Origin: Nemophila menziesii
Lineage: Eukaryota > Streptophyta > Magnoliopsida > Boraginales > Hydrophyllaceae
Length of the DNA stretch: 64,000 bases
Reading direction: 5' to 3'
Assembly: GCA_029959085.1 (NCBI GenBank)
Contig: JARWIR010000023.1
Span: 7,949,860 to 8,013,859 of the forward strand
Below, piece after piece: positions 9,413 through 21,054 of the stretch (the first letter of the stretch is position 1; each line of letters opens with the position of its first letter). The notes beneath the pieces were generated by a model. It was not told the origin of the DNA, did no database searches, and saw only the letters and a program-made list of their open reading frames with translations. Made by a program: the position numbers and the translations under genes.

Positions 9413-11135
9413 TGATGTCTCCTCTTTTTTTATATATTAATATACTCAAGAAACATCTTTTTGAGAGTTTATGGGACCTAAGTGGGGGATTTTTCTCTAA
9501 TATTTTCAATATCTTACTTTCTACATTATTTTGGACAATATTTAATCTGTAGTGTTTTTTGTGTTAATTGGGTGTTAAGTGTGATTTTAGGTACATGGTT
9601 GACGCAAGTGTCCAAGAAGATGATGAAAAGACAATAATTGAAGTCCAAACCCAAGCCAAGGCGCAAAAAAAGCTCGAAGTCAGTTTTAGAAAGTTAGAGC
9701 ATTTACCAGAAAAGTCCATTGTCATATTGTTTGTCACCATAATTAATTAGTACTCTCTGCGTTCCTAGAAGGTTGTCACATTTTCTTTTGCTCACAAACT
9801 AATAAATGTCATTTATTATTCATGTGATTACTAAAATGCCCTCAATAAAGTGTCTTGATATCTTGAATATTTATTGGGAGCATAAATTATAATATTTAAT
9901 TAGGGGTAAAAGTGGTATAAAGAAAAAGATGTGTCTTGATTTTCTAAAATGACAAACTTTTTGAAACAACTATTTATAGTATAAGTGACAACCTTTTGGG
10001 AATAGAGGGTAATAAATATAAACCTGATTCCTTTTTATTTGGAATTAGCTTTGAGTTAGTGTTGCGTGATAGGTAACGAAAGTCAATTTGGATTTGAGAT
10101 GAGAATGTTATGTCAGTTTTACCAGTGTAAACATGGTAAAAAACGGTTTGGGCCAATTTTAAGCCACTTAAGTGAGCCCATTAGGTTCAAAACGTTTTTG
10201 ACCAATATATAAAATTATTTGAGCTCCTAAATCCAGTACGCTTCATTTTTTATCAAATTTTATCATTTAGAGAGAGCTCAAACGCCTGGAGAAGAGGGAG
10301 AAGGATTTTGCACCCAAATTCCACCTTCTTACTCCATTCTACAACCCATCAATTTCGTATTCTAGGTTAATTCGAGTCCATTTTATCTTTATAATCACTA
10401 TATTTTCATTTATTTAGTATCAGTTAAGCATTATATGCTTGAGATGCAATGGGTATGGACCCCAATTGATTTTTATCCATGTTTTGGTGATTTGGGATAA
10501 TTTATATTATTGAAATGATTTGAATTGAATTTTATTATTCCATTGTTTGTCATATTTGTGCTTGTTACCTATTTATATCCTGATCAAATATAGGTAGTTT
10601 GAGACTTTTAGACTAACACCGGGGTGAAGGGTCGGGATTTCAGACAAAATATATAAACGCCTATTGCCTCGAATCAGACGGATCTTGCATGCTAGGTAGT
10701 CAATAGGACCATGAACTTAATCCTACCAAAAAACCAAGAGATGAATAAGATAGAGAGCTAAGATCACCTAGGCGGGGTCTTAGATAATTTTGCATCCCAA
10801 CAGATGTGAAACATTCAATTCGCCCTTATACCATAAACAGGATAATTATTGATTAAGAGGATTACTCACAAGGATCAGTCATTACTTCTCATACTTTATA
10901 ATTTATATAGCATTTTTAGTTAATTTCGCTTTAGTTTAATCTTTATTTATTTGAAACTTAGTCCTTTTAATAAAACCCCAAATACAAAATACTTATTATT
11001 TGTATCGTTTCATTTGCAACTTAATGTTTTATTACATTGAAAACATACTATTCATAGCGTTAGTAGTCCCTAAGGATCGATAGCTTCCAGGCTTAGCATA
11101 TGTTTACCAGACGACACCTCGTACGCATGCGGAAA
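9413..11135 (+). mobile_element. 3' LTR of the plus-strand gypsy element, unit A
   Basis: This LTR begins TGATGTCTCCTC directly after the polypurine tract. It contains a MITE at 9751-10011, a promoter-like stretch near 10205 with a TATA-like sequence and GAGAGAGCTC downstream, and a U5-like end near 11070-11120 (GTCCCTAAGGATCGATAG, ACGACACCTCGTACGCATG) resembling this LTR type. The right edge is uncertain by tens of bases because the LINE sequence follows with no clear boundary. The 5' partner LTR is not in the unit. Its sequence is only weakly similar to the minus-strand LTR beyond the first bases. Confidence 0.6.
9751..10011. mobile_element. Stowaway-like MITE inside the gypsy LTR, unit A
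   Basis: The element is about 261 bp including flanking TA dinucleotides on both sides. Terminal inverted repeats are imperfect: CTCTCTGCGTTCCTAGAAGG on the left and the complement of CCTTTTGGGAATAGAGGG on the right. These follow the CTCCCTCCGT-type Stowaway/Tc1-mariner end and TA target duplication. It has no coding capacity. The copy in B is at 41748-42008, so it predates the duplication. Confidence 0.85.
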
Positions 11136-11199
11136 GTCCTAGTTCCATTGATACCAATCTATTATTTTTACATTACACTGGGAACCCAAACATATTTGA

Positions 11200-12816
11200 G
11201 TTTTCCAAAGGGGTTCTACAAGAGGATCATGAAGAGAATGGGGGGATATTAGCGGCATGTAAGACAAAAACTCTATCACTAGCTGGGCATGTCACATTGG
11301 CAAAATTAGTCCTATGTGTATACCTACTTATTAAATAAAAAGTGATGAAACTCTCGATATACGTGTGTGCCGAGATTGATAAGATTGTTAGATATTTTAT
11401 ATGAGGGTCCTCGAATGAACAAAGGAAAATCCTTGGGTCTCTTAGGAACAAATATGTAAACCTAAGGCAGCGGGTGGGCTAGGCATACGAGGGGAAAATA
11501 TTATAACATTGCACTACAGCTAAACTTAGATTGAAATTTCTTTAGGATCACAAAGTCGAATGGGACCAGGTGTTTAAGAACAAATATTTTGCGAACGGTC
11601 TTCTACAAAATGAAATGAAGGATAGTGATTCGAATGTGTGTAAATAGATTCTTACTGGAGTAAGTTTGCTAAAGGAAGGGGTTATTGAGATGGAAGGAGC
11701 AAACGGGGTTGATTACTGTTGGACACATGAAGCTTCAGGCCTTTTTTTTGGTAATCTACGTCCAAATATATAGAAAATAGCATGGACCATACAAGCTTTA
11801 GATTTCTTTTATGTAGAATCACGAGAAATCATCTCCCTTCCGTAGAAAGATATATACATGAGGGATGTTATTGGGGATAGAGAATGTAGCATATGCGGCA
11901 ATGTGAGCGAAGACTTGGTGCACATTTTCTTGGGTTGTACGGTGGCAAAAATTATATGGCAGGAGCTAGGTTTGCAGCAAGAATTGTCCAAGGGAAGGAA
12001 TGATTCTAGTTAGTAGGGATATGCTGTCATAAATAGTAACATGTGGAGTGCGAATGAGAAAAGGAATTTCCTAGCAATATACTAAACGTGCAACAAATTT
12101 TGGAAAGGTGGTCACATATGGACAACCCCATCGCGAATCATGTGTTTGCTCCAGGAGATAACATTTTACTTGATGCAACAGTAAAGTCATGGTTGGAAGC
12201 TAACTTATTGGCATTCATATATATGATAGCTTGAAGTGTTCAACGATTTTTGAATCTATGGAACACCAAAAAAGAGGCATGAGGAAAGGAACGAGATGGT
12301 AGGGTTATCATATCCGTGAAATGGGCTAAACCCGATGGTCATTATGATTTAATATGGAAGAAAGTTGCGATTCGAGGAAACGTAGAGCCGAGATGTGAGG
12401 GATATTACGAGATAGAGATGGTCGTTCATAGCGAGATTCTCTTAAGTGTGTGTGAGTCACCTTTATTATCATAAGCTTTGATGCTACATTATGGATTGAG
12501 ATGGACGATTAATCGAGGCCTAAAATATCCAATTATCGAGATGGACCCGAGAGAGATTCATGCGCTAGCGAAGAAAGGTAGTACTTCTAAGAGTTGGACT
12601 TTTCATGTTGGGAGAATCCTACAAGAACATTAAGACTTTAAGGTGAATCACTTCTATTGGGAACCGAATATGTATGCAAACATACTGGAAAAGAAAGGAG
12701 TGGACTTGTTAGAGAGTCCTTGTGAGTATGATGGCCCTCCAAAGTATTTTTGGAGCTTTTTAACACGTTATAGGAGCGGGTGTGCATTTCATTGGTCCTT
12801 TTTAGACTTCTCGTGA
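11200..12816 (+). pseudogene. LINE retrotransposon 3' half (pseudogene), unit A
   Basis: The sequence enters after most of the reverse transcriptase. Visible are the RT C-terminal block (LSLAGHVTLAKLVL near 11275), the WDQVFKNKYF block near 11560, a zf-RVT zinc motif (CSICGNVSEDLVHIFLGC near 11887), and an RNase H-like end (HFYWEPNMYANILEKKGVD near 12650, then PPKY). All sit in shifting frames with stops. The 46-bp segment present in B near 43820-43866 is missing here just after the WTHEAS block. Endonuclease and the RT core are absent. It is a dead, 5'-truncated copy of a plant L1-type element. Confidence 0.85.
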
Positions 12817-13148
12817 GGGAGTTAATTAGTGGTTAGGTAACGGAATTTCACGCCTCCGATGTATGCCTAAAAAAACTTATCATTGTATAAGTGCTTAAAT
12901 ATTTTAATTTCCTATGTGATTTTTGCTATGTGGTGTACGAGGGCAAGATTTTATGGTTTTGATGCTCGAGCTTTCAATATAATCAAAACCATAACATGAA
13001 AAATACACAAGGGAATTATAGGTGTTATCAGTTACCCCTTAAAATTATCAAATACCTTTTGATTTGGACTTCCATGAATCTAGTCAAAAAAGTATTAACT
13101 TCTATTAGAATATCAAAGAAAGTATCCCTCTATTATTTGGATCCATGT
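12817..13148 (+). other. Spacer after the first LINE, no gene seen, unit A
   Basis: AT-rich sequence probably includes the LINE 3' UTR. No clear poly-A tail, ORF or repeat was recognised. The same spacer is in unit B at 44891-45228. Confidence 0.5.
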
Positions 13149-13454
13149 TACTCCTCGGTCCATATTATTTGTCCAACTTTCTAAAAAAATGTGTCCAATA
13201 TTATTTGTCCATTTTTCATTACCAAGACAAATTTTTTCTACTTTTTCCAATATTATCCCTATTTAAATAATAAAAAAAGTATTGTAATAAATATCCCATT
13301 TATATTAATTAAGGGAAATTGTGTAAATAAGAAGATTATAAAGTGTTTTTTTAAAACTTTATGCACCAAAAAGGTAAATAAGAAGATTATAAAGTGTTTT
13401 TTTAAAACTTTATGCATCAAAAAGGTGGACAAGTAAAAATGGACGGAGGGAGTA
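13149..13454. mobile_element. Stowaway-like MITE with internal 51-bp duplication, unit A
   Basis: TA-flanked element with left end CTCCTCGGTCCATATTATTT and right end complement CTCCCTCCGTCCATTTTTAC, the classic Stowaway terminus. Inside, a 51-bp segment starting GTAAATAAGAAG occurs twice head-to-tail (13323-13373 and 13374-13424). Unit B has one copy (element 45229-45482). Its short frames are not genes. Confidence 0.88.
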
Positions 13455-16400
13455 TTCTAAGCCCTGAAATATTACAGGGGACTTCAATATGTATATATTC
13501 TCCTCTGATAAATTAGGTGGTTTGGGACCTAATAGAACTAATATGAATAAATTAAACAAATGATTAGCTAGGCTGAATATGACAGATTGCATGCTAGAGG
13601 TTGTAAGTTCACATGGTCCAACAAAAGAAATAATTCTGAGCTAATTTAACAAGTTATTGATAGATTTTGTGTTAATATTGAATGAGATACTATTTTTCCT
13701 AACTCATAGGTGGATATTATTCCTCCTGTGGGGTCAGATCACTCAATACTTGTTTTGATTAAGATGCTAAGAAAATACATATATTAAAAAGATTTATTTG
13801 TAGTAAAACTTGGAATGGTATGAAGAATGTATTAAGATAATCACACACCACTAGCTTGAAATAATTTCCTTGAGGGGTAATGGTATTAACAATTTTGGTT
13901 AGAAATTAAACTCTCTCACTGGTAATTTAACTATTTGGGAAAAAGAATTGGCTAAGGAAAACAAAGATGTTCTTAAAAAAGATAAAAAGTATTTACAAAA
14001 GATGATTAATTTCGGTGATCCTATTGATCTGGATATCATAACTATATAGTGAAATGGATAAGACAAATATGGAAGAATGAAGAAATTTAATAAAACTGAA
14101 ATCTAAAATTATATTGCTTACACTTGGTGATAAAAATACATCATATTTTCATTCTATAGATAAATCTAGAAGATTGAGGAATAAAATCACTAGTATATTT
14201 ACTGAAAATGATATTTAGATTGATAAAAAGGGGATATAGAGAATGAGATTAAAAATTAATTTAACTCTATTGTTTTTACTAAAAGCCCTATAAATTATAC
14301 CCTAGTCATTGACTCTCTTAATAGATGCATAATTAATGATATGAATTCCTCTCGGACTAGTCTTGTTAATTTAAATGACATAAATAATGTCTTATAGGAA
14401 ATGCGGAGTGGTAGGTCGCTTGGCCCTGATGAGTACCTTGTATACTCTTACAAAAAACATTGGGATCTTATCAAATTTGCTATACTTAGGTGTATATCTG
14501 ATTTCCTTTGGAATGATGGTAATCATTATGAGATTAACAATAATTTGATTACTTTAATTCTTAAAGTTAAAAATTCACAAAAATTGCCCATTACAGACCA
14601 GTTAGTTGCTCTAATGTTATTTATATTATTTTCGCTAAAATATTAGTGAAAATATTACAACACCTGATGCCTTTTATTATTAGTAAGAACTAGTGTGCTT
14701 TTAATCCTGGAAAGGGAACTACTTAGAACATATTGCTAGCTCATGAGAAAATCACTTCTTAAAAAGAAAAAGAACAACTAAAACACATTAATATGGCCAC
14801 TAAGGCAGATGTTGGTAAAGCTTATGATTTTATGTAAAATGAGAGTTTTTTAATGATATCTTATTAAAATGGGATTTTGTGATAGATAGGTTAAATGGAT
14901 GATGGATGTGTTACCCCAGTCACTTATAGCGTACTTATGAATTATGACAAGCAGACCAGATTCCCCTATCTAACCCCTCGAAAAGCCTTAGGCAGGGGGC
15001 CCCTTCTCACCCTTTGTCTTTTGTATTATAACTCAAGTTTTAACCTATCTTATGGATGATAAAATTGTCATATATATGATTAGAGGATTGAGGATTAATA
15101 AACATTGTCCTACTTCAAGTCATATATTATTTGCGGATGATATTCTTTTCTTCATAAGGGATGAAACTGAGGATGTTGAACACTTTAAAAATTTGCTTAA
15201 TGATTATAGTCATGCCTCTAGTCAATGCAGTAACCTTAATAAAAGTGTTATTGTTTTTTGTAAAAATACTCTAGTGGATAAAATACATCATTTACTTGAT
15301 ATTCTAAGGGTGAATAAACTCGAAAACTTAGGCAAATATTTAGGACTAGCTATTGATTTGAGTAGATCCAATGTTATGTCTATTAACTGGATGATGAAAT
15401 TGATAAATAGTAAAATGGAATACTATTTTTCTGTTAGATGCTGAGAAAGAGACTCTTACAAAGGAAGTGATTAATGCTATTCCCTCATATACTATGGATG
15501 ATTTCTTGATCCCTATTAGTATATGTCATAAAATTGATTCTCTTATAGCTAAATTTTGGTGGAATTAAACAATAGAAAAAGGAATCATTGGATAAAATTG
15601 AGGGACATAACCATTAATAAACATAATAAGGGTATGGTTTTTAAAAGTATACGACTAAAACATATAGCCCTACTAGATAGAAATGTTTGGAAGATCTTTA
15701 ATAAACCAAAATCTCTTTTGGCTAGGACACTGAAAGGAATATATTTTAAAAATTCTAGCTTCCTTGAAGCAAATCTAGGCTATAATCCCTCTTGAGGTTG
15801 GAGAAGTCTACTTGAGGGAAGAAATAATTTTAAGAAAGATTTAATTTGGAAAATGGAAACTCTATAAATATATGGCATAATAGCTGGATTCCAGGTATTA
15901 AAGCTCTTACTAATACTAGGAATTGTCCTTTTACATATGTATCGCAACTATTTTATGAAGGTTCTTACATTTGGGTTCATAATTTGCTCACAGAGTGGTT
16001 TGAAACAGATATTATAGAGAAAAAATTAAAAATAATGACCCCTATTTCTATAAGTGTTGATAACGCTTCTTGGCTTTCTCTATAGATGGGGAGGTTAATT
16101 CTAAAGCTATATATAGGTATTTGAAGTAAAAAGAGATGGAAAAAGAAAAAAATGAATAGGTGAGGTTACATAGTGGCTCCTATGCCACCCCGAACTCAGT
16201 TTGGAAGGAGGTTTGGAACCTTAAGGTACCTCCTAAGATTAGAAGTTTTGTTTGGAAACTGTGTAAAAGAAAACTTTCTACTGAGGAGCTAAAATTTAAA
16301 AGAAAATGCACCACTTCTCTCCTGTGTAATGTTTGTAGGATAGAACCTGGATCTATTAAACACCTCTTGTTTAATTGTTCATGGACTAGAGTATTATGGC

Positions 16401-16508
16401 TCACCTCCCCAGTACAAATGCTGTTTAATTCAATTTGGACTTCTAGATTTGAGTCATGGTTTACTAAGTTAAAGAGTATGAAAAATCGTGAGGATATAGC
16501 TAGTAGAA

Positions 16509-16540
<32 letters not shown>

Positions 16541-17362
16541 GATATCATCTTTGTAATACTTTGGAATATTTGAAAATCAAGAAAAAAAAGCTAACTTAGA
16601 AGGCGTTATACCAGAACCTATACTGGTTTTAAATTAGTCTTTAATTGCCTATGATGAGTACTGCAATTATAATAACAATTCCTTTGAGGCAAAAAATTTA
16701 ACACAAATAAAGGTATTGAAATCCATTTCCAATACTTATACTACACTACATGTAAATGTTAAATATTAACTCTAAACATGTAAAGAACAAAAACAAACTT
16801 GTAGTTATATGTGGAATAAAAATTTAAGTTATGATTTAGTCTTGTTATATATAGATGCTTTTTTTACTAATGACTCAAATTTTTCATCTGTGAGTGTTCT
16901 TATGGATAAAAATGATACTCTAACTCATGGTTATGCTTGGCCTTTTACTTTAACAGTCTTGAGAAAGTCGTGGTTATAGGAGTGCGCAATGGCCTTAGTT
17001 TAGCGATCAATCTTCATCGAGAAGACATTAGAATCCTTGGTGACAATAAGGTGGTAGTAGGGATGTTGAAATTTTCCAAAACTCCTCCTTATACTAGGCA
17101 TAAATTGTTTTATTTTGATATCAAGAAATTGAGTTGTAATAGATTAATTTCTTTTTATTTTATTTCTAAAAAAGACAATGTTTTTGCGATTGAGCCGCGA
17201 GACAAAATCTCATGGGTGTTTTGTCTGGTGATTGGGTCTCTAACACCACCACCAATTTTCTAGTTTTTTTTCAAAATTCTCAACTCGTAGGCATATTGGG
17301 TAAAATCTATCTTTTGTAATGACTATTATTTCCATTTAATATCATATGCTTTTGACAAAAAA
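13455..17362 (+). pseudogene. LINE retrotransposon ORF2 pseudogene, unit A
   Basis: A longer plant L1-type LINE relic. In order it shows an endonuclease tail (13490-13620, LGGLGPNRTN), a linker, the RT entry (SGRSLGPDEY, YKKHWDLIKF near 14401-14490), KAYDF near 14820, LRQGAPSHPLS near 14990, the RT catalytic box FADDILFF near 15133, the IWHNSWIPG block near 15870, a zf-RVT zinc motif (CNVCRIEPGSIKHLLFNC near 16327) and an RNase H-like end (ILGDNKVVVGML near 17031). Frameshifts and stops are numerous. An A-rich stretch near 17355-17362 (GACAAAAAAAA) is a plausible 3' tail. The 5' part of the endonuclease is missing. Unit B is cut off at 49087, inside the RNase H part. Confidence 0.88.
16509..16540. 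repeat. (AT)n microsatellite inside the LINE, unit A
   Basis: A 32-bp AT run interrupted once by G. The equivalent in B (48550-48595) is an uninterrupted longer run. Confidence 0.95.
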
Positions 17363-17479
17363 AATTAGAGAAAAGAAAAGAATTGATGACGATGAAAGTA
17401 CATGGATACTCATCATACTTGTAACGTGGCGAAACTATTGGAAGCCGATTTGTGTGGTCATACACTAATACAGCAAAAC

Positions 17480-18280
17480 TTATATAAAAACTCATTTCGG
17501 TTGCATTTTTTTCATAAATCAAAAGTATAAATTTAAAGGAAGAGAAAAAATTCCTTGGAGCAGCATAAGATTTTCGACATCGCCGTCTTCTCTTAAGAAT
17601 AGAAGGTATCAAGAACTTTTATCAGCGATGTTTAAATCAGGTACCCCCTGGATTCCTCCCTTCTTTCATATTTCCCACTTATTAAGTTGTAATAACTATG
17701 AAATATACAATCCTAAGGGAAAACAAAAGTAGGAGATATTAAGGAAGTGTTATAATTAAGAAAGAAAGTTTATGCGGTTTACTGGGTGAAACTCTAGATT
17801 TCTAGTCCACTGAACAATTTCAGTGTAGATGCTCGCTCTTGCTCTGTTATGGATTTCCTGACAATTTGGTTTAGTGGATTTGGCTGAAATATTATCACAA
17901 TAGGCAAGATATCTCATCAATTGCAACCCCACCAATAGCCCTCCCAACAAGTCTTTTTCTCTATATGTGATATTTATGGATAATTGTTAATGTATTTTAT
18001 CCATAAATTTAATCATTAAATTAGGATTATAGCTTGAATTTGAGCTAGATTTAAACTAATTACTCTTTACTTTTACATATTTACTTGATAATTAAAAAAT
18101 ATTAACATAGAGATAATGCTTCTTTATTTGGAAGGGATTAATAATGAATTTTTTTATATTTTGCACACAGCCAAAAACTCATGTCAAGAATAATATCATT
18201 ACTGAACAAAAAAAAACAAAACGAATAAGATCGTTGGCCATGACATTTCAGTTAACCATGAAGGTTTAATAATTTCCATG
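17480..18280. repeat. Extra dispersed copy (R3) of the right part of the promoter repeat, A only
   Basis: This segment is homologous to the right-hand parts of the 1.5 kb repeats at 26310-27020 and 27830-28680, including ATGTTTAAATCAGGTAC, the GGATTTCTAGTCCA block and the TTGCACACAG block near 18160. It is more diverged than R1 and R2 are from each other. It lies in the block missing from unit B. No reading frame is preserved across all copies, so it is annotated as a repeat rather than a gene. Confidence 0.75.
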
Positions 18281-18469
18281 GTAAGATTTAGTTTGTAGTT
18301 TACTTTTACGGTTATATACTGTTAAGTGGAGGTATTTAGAATTGTTGGGTGGTTAATTCATGGTGTTATGTATTTAATATTGATTTACTGTGTGCGCTTT
18401 TTACTAGATCATTTATAGATAATAAAATCCAGGTCGGCTGGTTTTTGAAGCAGAATAGGTGAAATCCTC

Positions 18470-18740
18470 TCCTGGATTGATTAAGCCTCAAAGCACGAAG
18501 CGCATTAGCAGCAAATCTCAGCGCATAACATAAACTAGGTGAACTTCCGAACACCTTTAGCCAAAGCATTTTGTAATTCCTCAAGCTTCTTCCAAGAATA
18601 ACGCCTCCATTAGTGGTCATGGTGAGTAATTTTCTGCGCATAATGAATAGCATTTCATCAACTGCATCACCTTCTCGTACGATAAAACTATCTTTAGTGT
18701 AAAGTGAATGGTTCCACATAAAAATCGTTGACCATGTCAT
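18470..18740 (-). pseudogene. Cyclic-nucleotide-gated ion channel (CNGC) gene fragment, A only
   Basis: The minus-strand translation contains FIVREGDAVDEMLFIMRRK followed by LLTMTTNGG, a signature of the cyclic-nucleotide-binding domain of plant CNGC channels. After a frameshift come the helical piece KKLEELQNALAKGV and then SSPSLCYALRFAANALRAL, which resembles the CNGC C-terminus (YASRFAANALRA type). The middle of the binding domain, the IQ region and all membrane segments are missing. It is therefore a small, internally deleted fragment of a host gene, possibly transposon-captured or a retrocopy. The ATG at 18740 is probably not a true start. Intact CNGCs exceed 600 residues. Confidence 0.8.
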
Positions 18741-18777
18741 TTCATAATTTACATGGTAAGATCTACTTCCTACCTTA

Positions 18778-18780
<3 letters not shown>

Positions 18781-18846
<66 letters not shown>
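18781..18846. repeat. (AT)33 microsatellite, A only
   Basis: A perfect 66-bp AT dinucleotide run. Confidence 0.98.
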
Positions 18847-18848
<2 letters not shown>

Positions 18849-19961
18849 ATTGCTTACATACTCTATTTATGATATTATGAAGTTACTAATTAATTGCTTT
18901 GTTTCACAAATAGAATCTCTAAAGGAGTCACTTGCTGTTCACATGCACAAATCCTTCTCCGGCTTAATTCAACTAAAAACTTTGTTGCTTACTAATCAGA
19001 CTTTCCTGCAGAATTTGGGTATGTTCATTTTTTACAACATGTTTCATTTGCATTTTGCTTTTTGCATTTGCAGGCCACCCGATTTTGAACATTTTTTTTA
19101 ACCATATTAAAAAATATATGTTTTATTTTGTAGGTTATTTGGTATAATAGGGGATTATAGTGTAAATAATAAAAAAAATTAATGTCAAGGCATGTAGTGT
19201 AACTTTGCGTAATATAGGGACCTATAAAAACAATTCTTTTGTTGGTGAAATCCTATTTTAGGATTTGTGTTTTTGTGTTTTTGTATTTTAGTAAGTCCTT
19301 TTGTTGTTAGTGAAGCATGAATTTAAGTGTAGCCTCTCCGCAAATAAATTCCTATAGGGTTAAAGGAAGAGTTTGAAAACGAGAATATGTAAAAGTGGTA
19401 GAACGATGACTATTCAGGAATAACCAAACTACATATCTTGCTTCTTTAATTATTAAATTTATGAAGACTGTCTAAATTTTTATATAAATTAGGGCTAAGA
19501 AGGTGTGTTAATTGGAAAAGAACAAGAGGATTCATATGCCGATCTGAGCAAAGGAGATGCGTTAGGAGGACACTATCATTTGCAAATAGTGTGTCTTGAG
19601 ACCATCTTTTTTTGGTCAAATATTAGTATTAGATTGATAGTTCTAGTGGTTAGAGAAGCATTGACTCAATGGTTCTCAAATATGCTCATTATTATGTAAC
19701 AATATATAAGATTGGATTTGGTCATCTTTTAATTCCGAGTGAAACATAACTTCTACATTTGAGCCACATTATCTAAGACCCACTTATTTGTAATATCAAA
19801 ACTATTTAGTTTTGAACTTCTGAGTGAAATTATTCATTCATTTCCTTTAAATTTAAATGTAAACTGGTTTAATTCACAGGGTTGAATTATTTTGATGCTA
19901 AACCAAATTCGACCCTTGTGATTATTATAGAAATAAAAAGTTGCAATGTCGGTATATGATT
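18847..19961. other. A-only AT-rich stretch with short unrecognised exon-like pieces
   Basis: Most of this is AT-rich and featureless. Around 18913-19018 an acceptor-like ACAAATAG precedes an open stretch (ESLKESLAVHMHKSF) that ends in a donor-like GGGTATG. At 19505-19699 another open frame of 64 codons follows an AAGAAG|GTG context. Neither matches a family I can name, and there is no second copy here for comparison. They may be fragments of captured host genes or chance. Confidence 0.25.
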
Positions 19962-20069
19962 GTTGGGGAACCATGCGTGTATGCAGATCCTCCAGAGTAC
20001 CTAAAGAGCAGCTTAACGAGAGATAGTAGTGGTTGCGCAATTCATAGACTAGTTGTAGTTCTCCCGTAA
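19962..20069 (+). pseudogene. LINE RNase H C-terminal fragment, A only
   Basis: A 36-codon frame reads PCVYADPPEYLKSSLTRDSS and onward to a TAA. It parallels the end of the first LINE (PCEYDGPPKYFWSFLTRYRS, about 12715-12816), with the same spacing of the Pro-Pro, Leu-Thr-Arg and Ser-Gly-Cys-Ala residues. It is therefore the tail of a separate, diverged LINE copy. The upstream part (about 19850-19960) is too decayed to read. Confidence 0.55.
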
Positions 20070-20205
20070 AGGTTTAGTTAGTTGTTACTAATTTCGGCTT
20101 TAAAGCATCATATGTATGCAAAAGAAGAAGAAGTTAGAGGACTATTAAAAACCCCAAAACTCTTAAAATGACAAGTAGGTTGGAATGCATTATATATATG
20201 TATGC

Positions 20206-20207
<2 letters not shown>

Positions 20208-20269
<62 letters not shown>
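20208..20269. repeat. (AT)n microsatellite, A only
   Basis: About 60 bp of AT repeat, preceded by a TATATATATGTATGCATTATAT stretch. Confidence 0.96.
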
Positions 20270-20271
<2 letters not shown>

Positions 20272-20277
20272 TCAATA

Positions 20278-20378
20278 ATTTGTAATTGTATATTATTTAT
20301 TGTGATTATTTAATGATTTGTAATTGTATATTATTTATTTTGATTATTTAATAATTTGTAATTGTATATTATTTATGG
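20278..20378. repeat. 38-bp tandem repeat, about 2.7 copies, A only
   Basis: Units starting ATTTGTAATTGTATATTATT begin at 20278, 20316 and 20354, giving a period of 38 bp with a few substitutions. Confidence 0.92.
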
Positions 20379-21054
20379 ATTTATTACCATTTACATCTCA
20401 AATCTTATATTAATATCTCTCTCCCATATTTACTTATTTATTATATTGTCCATAAAAGTCCTAAAACAAGAAAATTATACTTATTATACCCCTCTTTTAA
20501 TTTTTATTAGTCCTCTGCAAACCACCATTGTCCTCACCTACGGCTTCTCCTACAGTTTCGCCACCATCTGAATCCTTTCTCTTCTACGCCTGCTCTACTC
20601 TATGTTGTTTATAGAGACTTCTCTCTCCTTTTTTGGTGGTGATACATATGGATAATGTACAATTTTGTATCAGCCGTAGTACTTAGTACTTCTTGTTGGG
20701 ATGTGAAATTAGGGTTATTGAGATTAATAAGTATGAAATTGCATCGATTGTTTTCCGTACATCAACTTTTTTTTAAAATGAATTTTTACTGGATAATAGT
20801 GATGTGGATATGTAATATCTGTGTTTAGCTTAGCTGAACATATGCTGATATTTCTGACTCTTTGAATGTTTATGGGTTATGTTTTGCATAGGTTGTAATG
20901 AAGACAAACTTTCCTGGTAAGTCAAACTTTGAAGGCACGGAGTCAACAAGCACTTTCTGCATTTCGTGGGATCACAATAGATTCAACTACATATTTTGAA
21001 TTTTATAGCATAGAAATAAATAAAAAAATGCAGGGACTTGTTTGCAATTTTTTC
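20379..21054. other. A-only stretch with no recognised gene
   Basis: AT-rich sequence with C/T-rich patches (about 20500-20630). No frame, splice pattern or repeat could be tied to a known family. Confidence 0.4.

Noticed and set aside
9211..9552. 113-codon plus-strand frame rich in Phe and Leu, looking like a membrane protein
   Set aside because: It runs across the hairpin, polypurine tract and LTR start, and its C-terminus differs in B through an indel. Hydrophobicity here reflects T-richness.
13191..13436. 81-codon frame with a duplicated C-terminal peptide
   Set aside because: It lies wholly inside a Stowaway-like MITE and arises from the 51-bp internal duplication.
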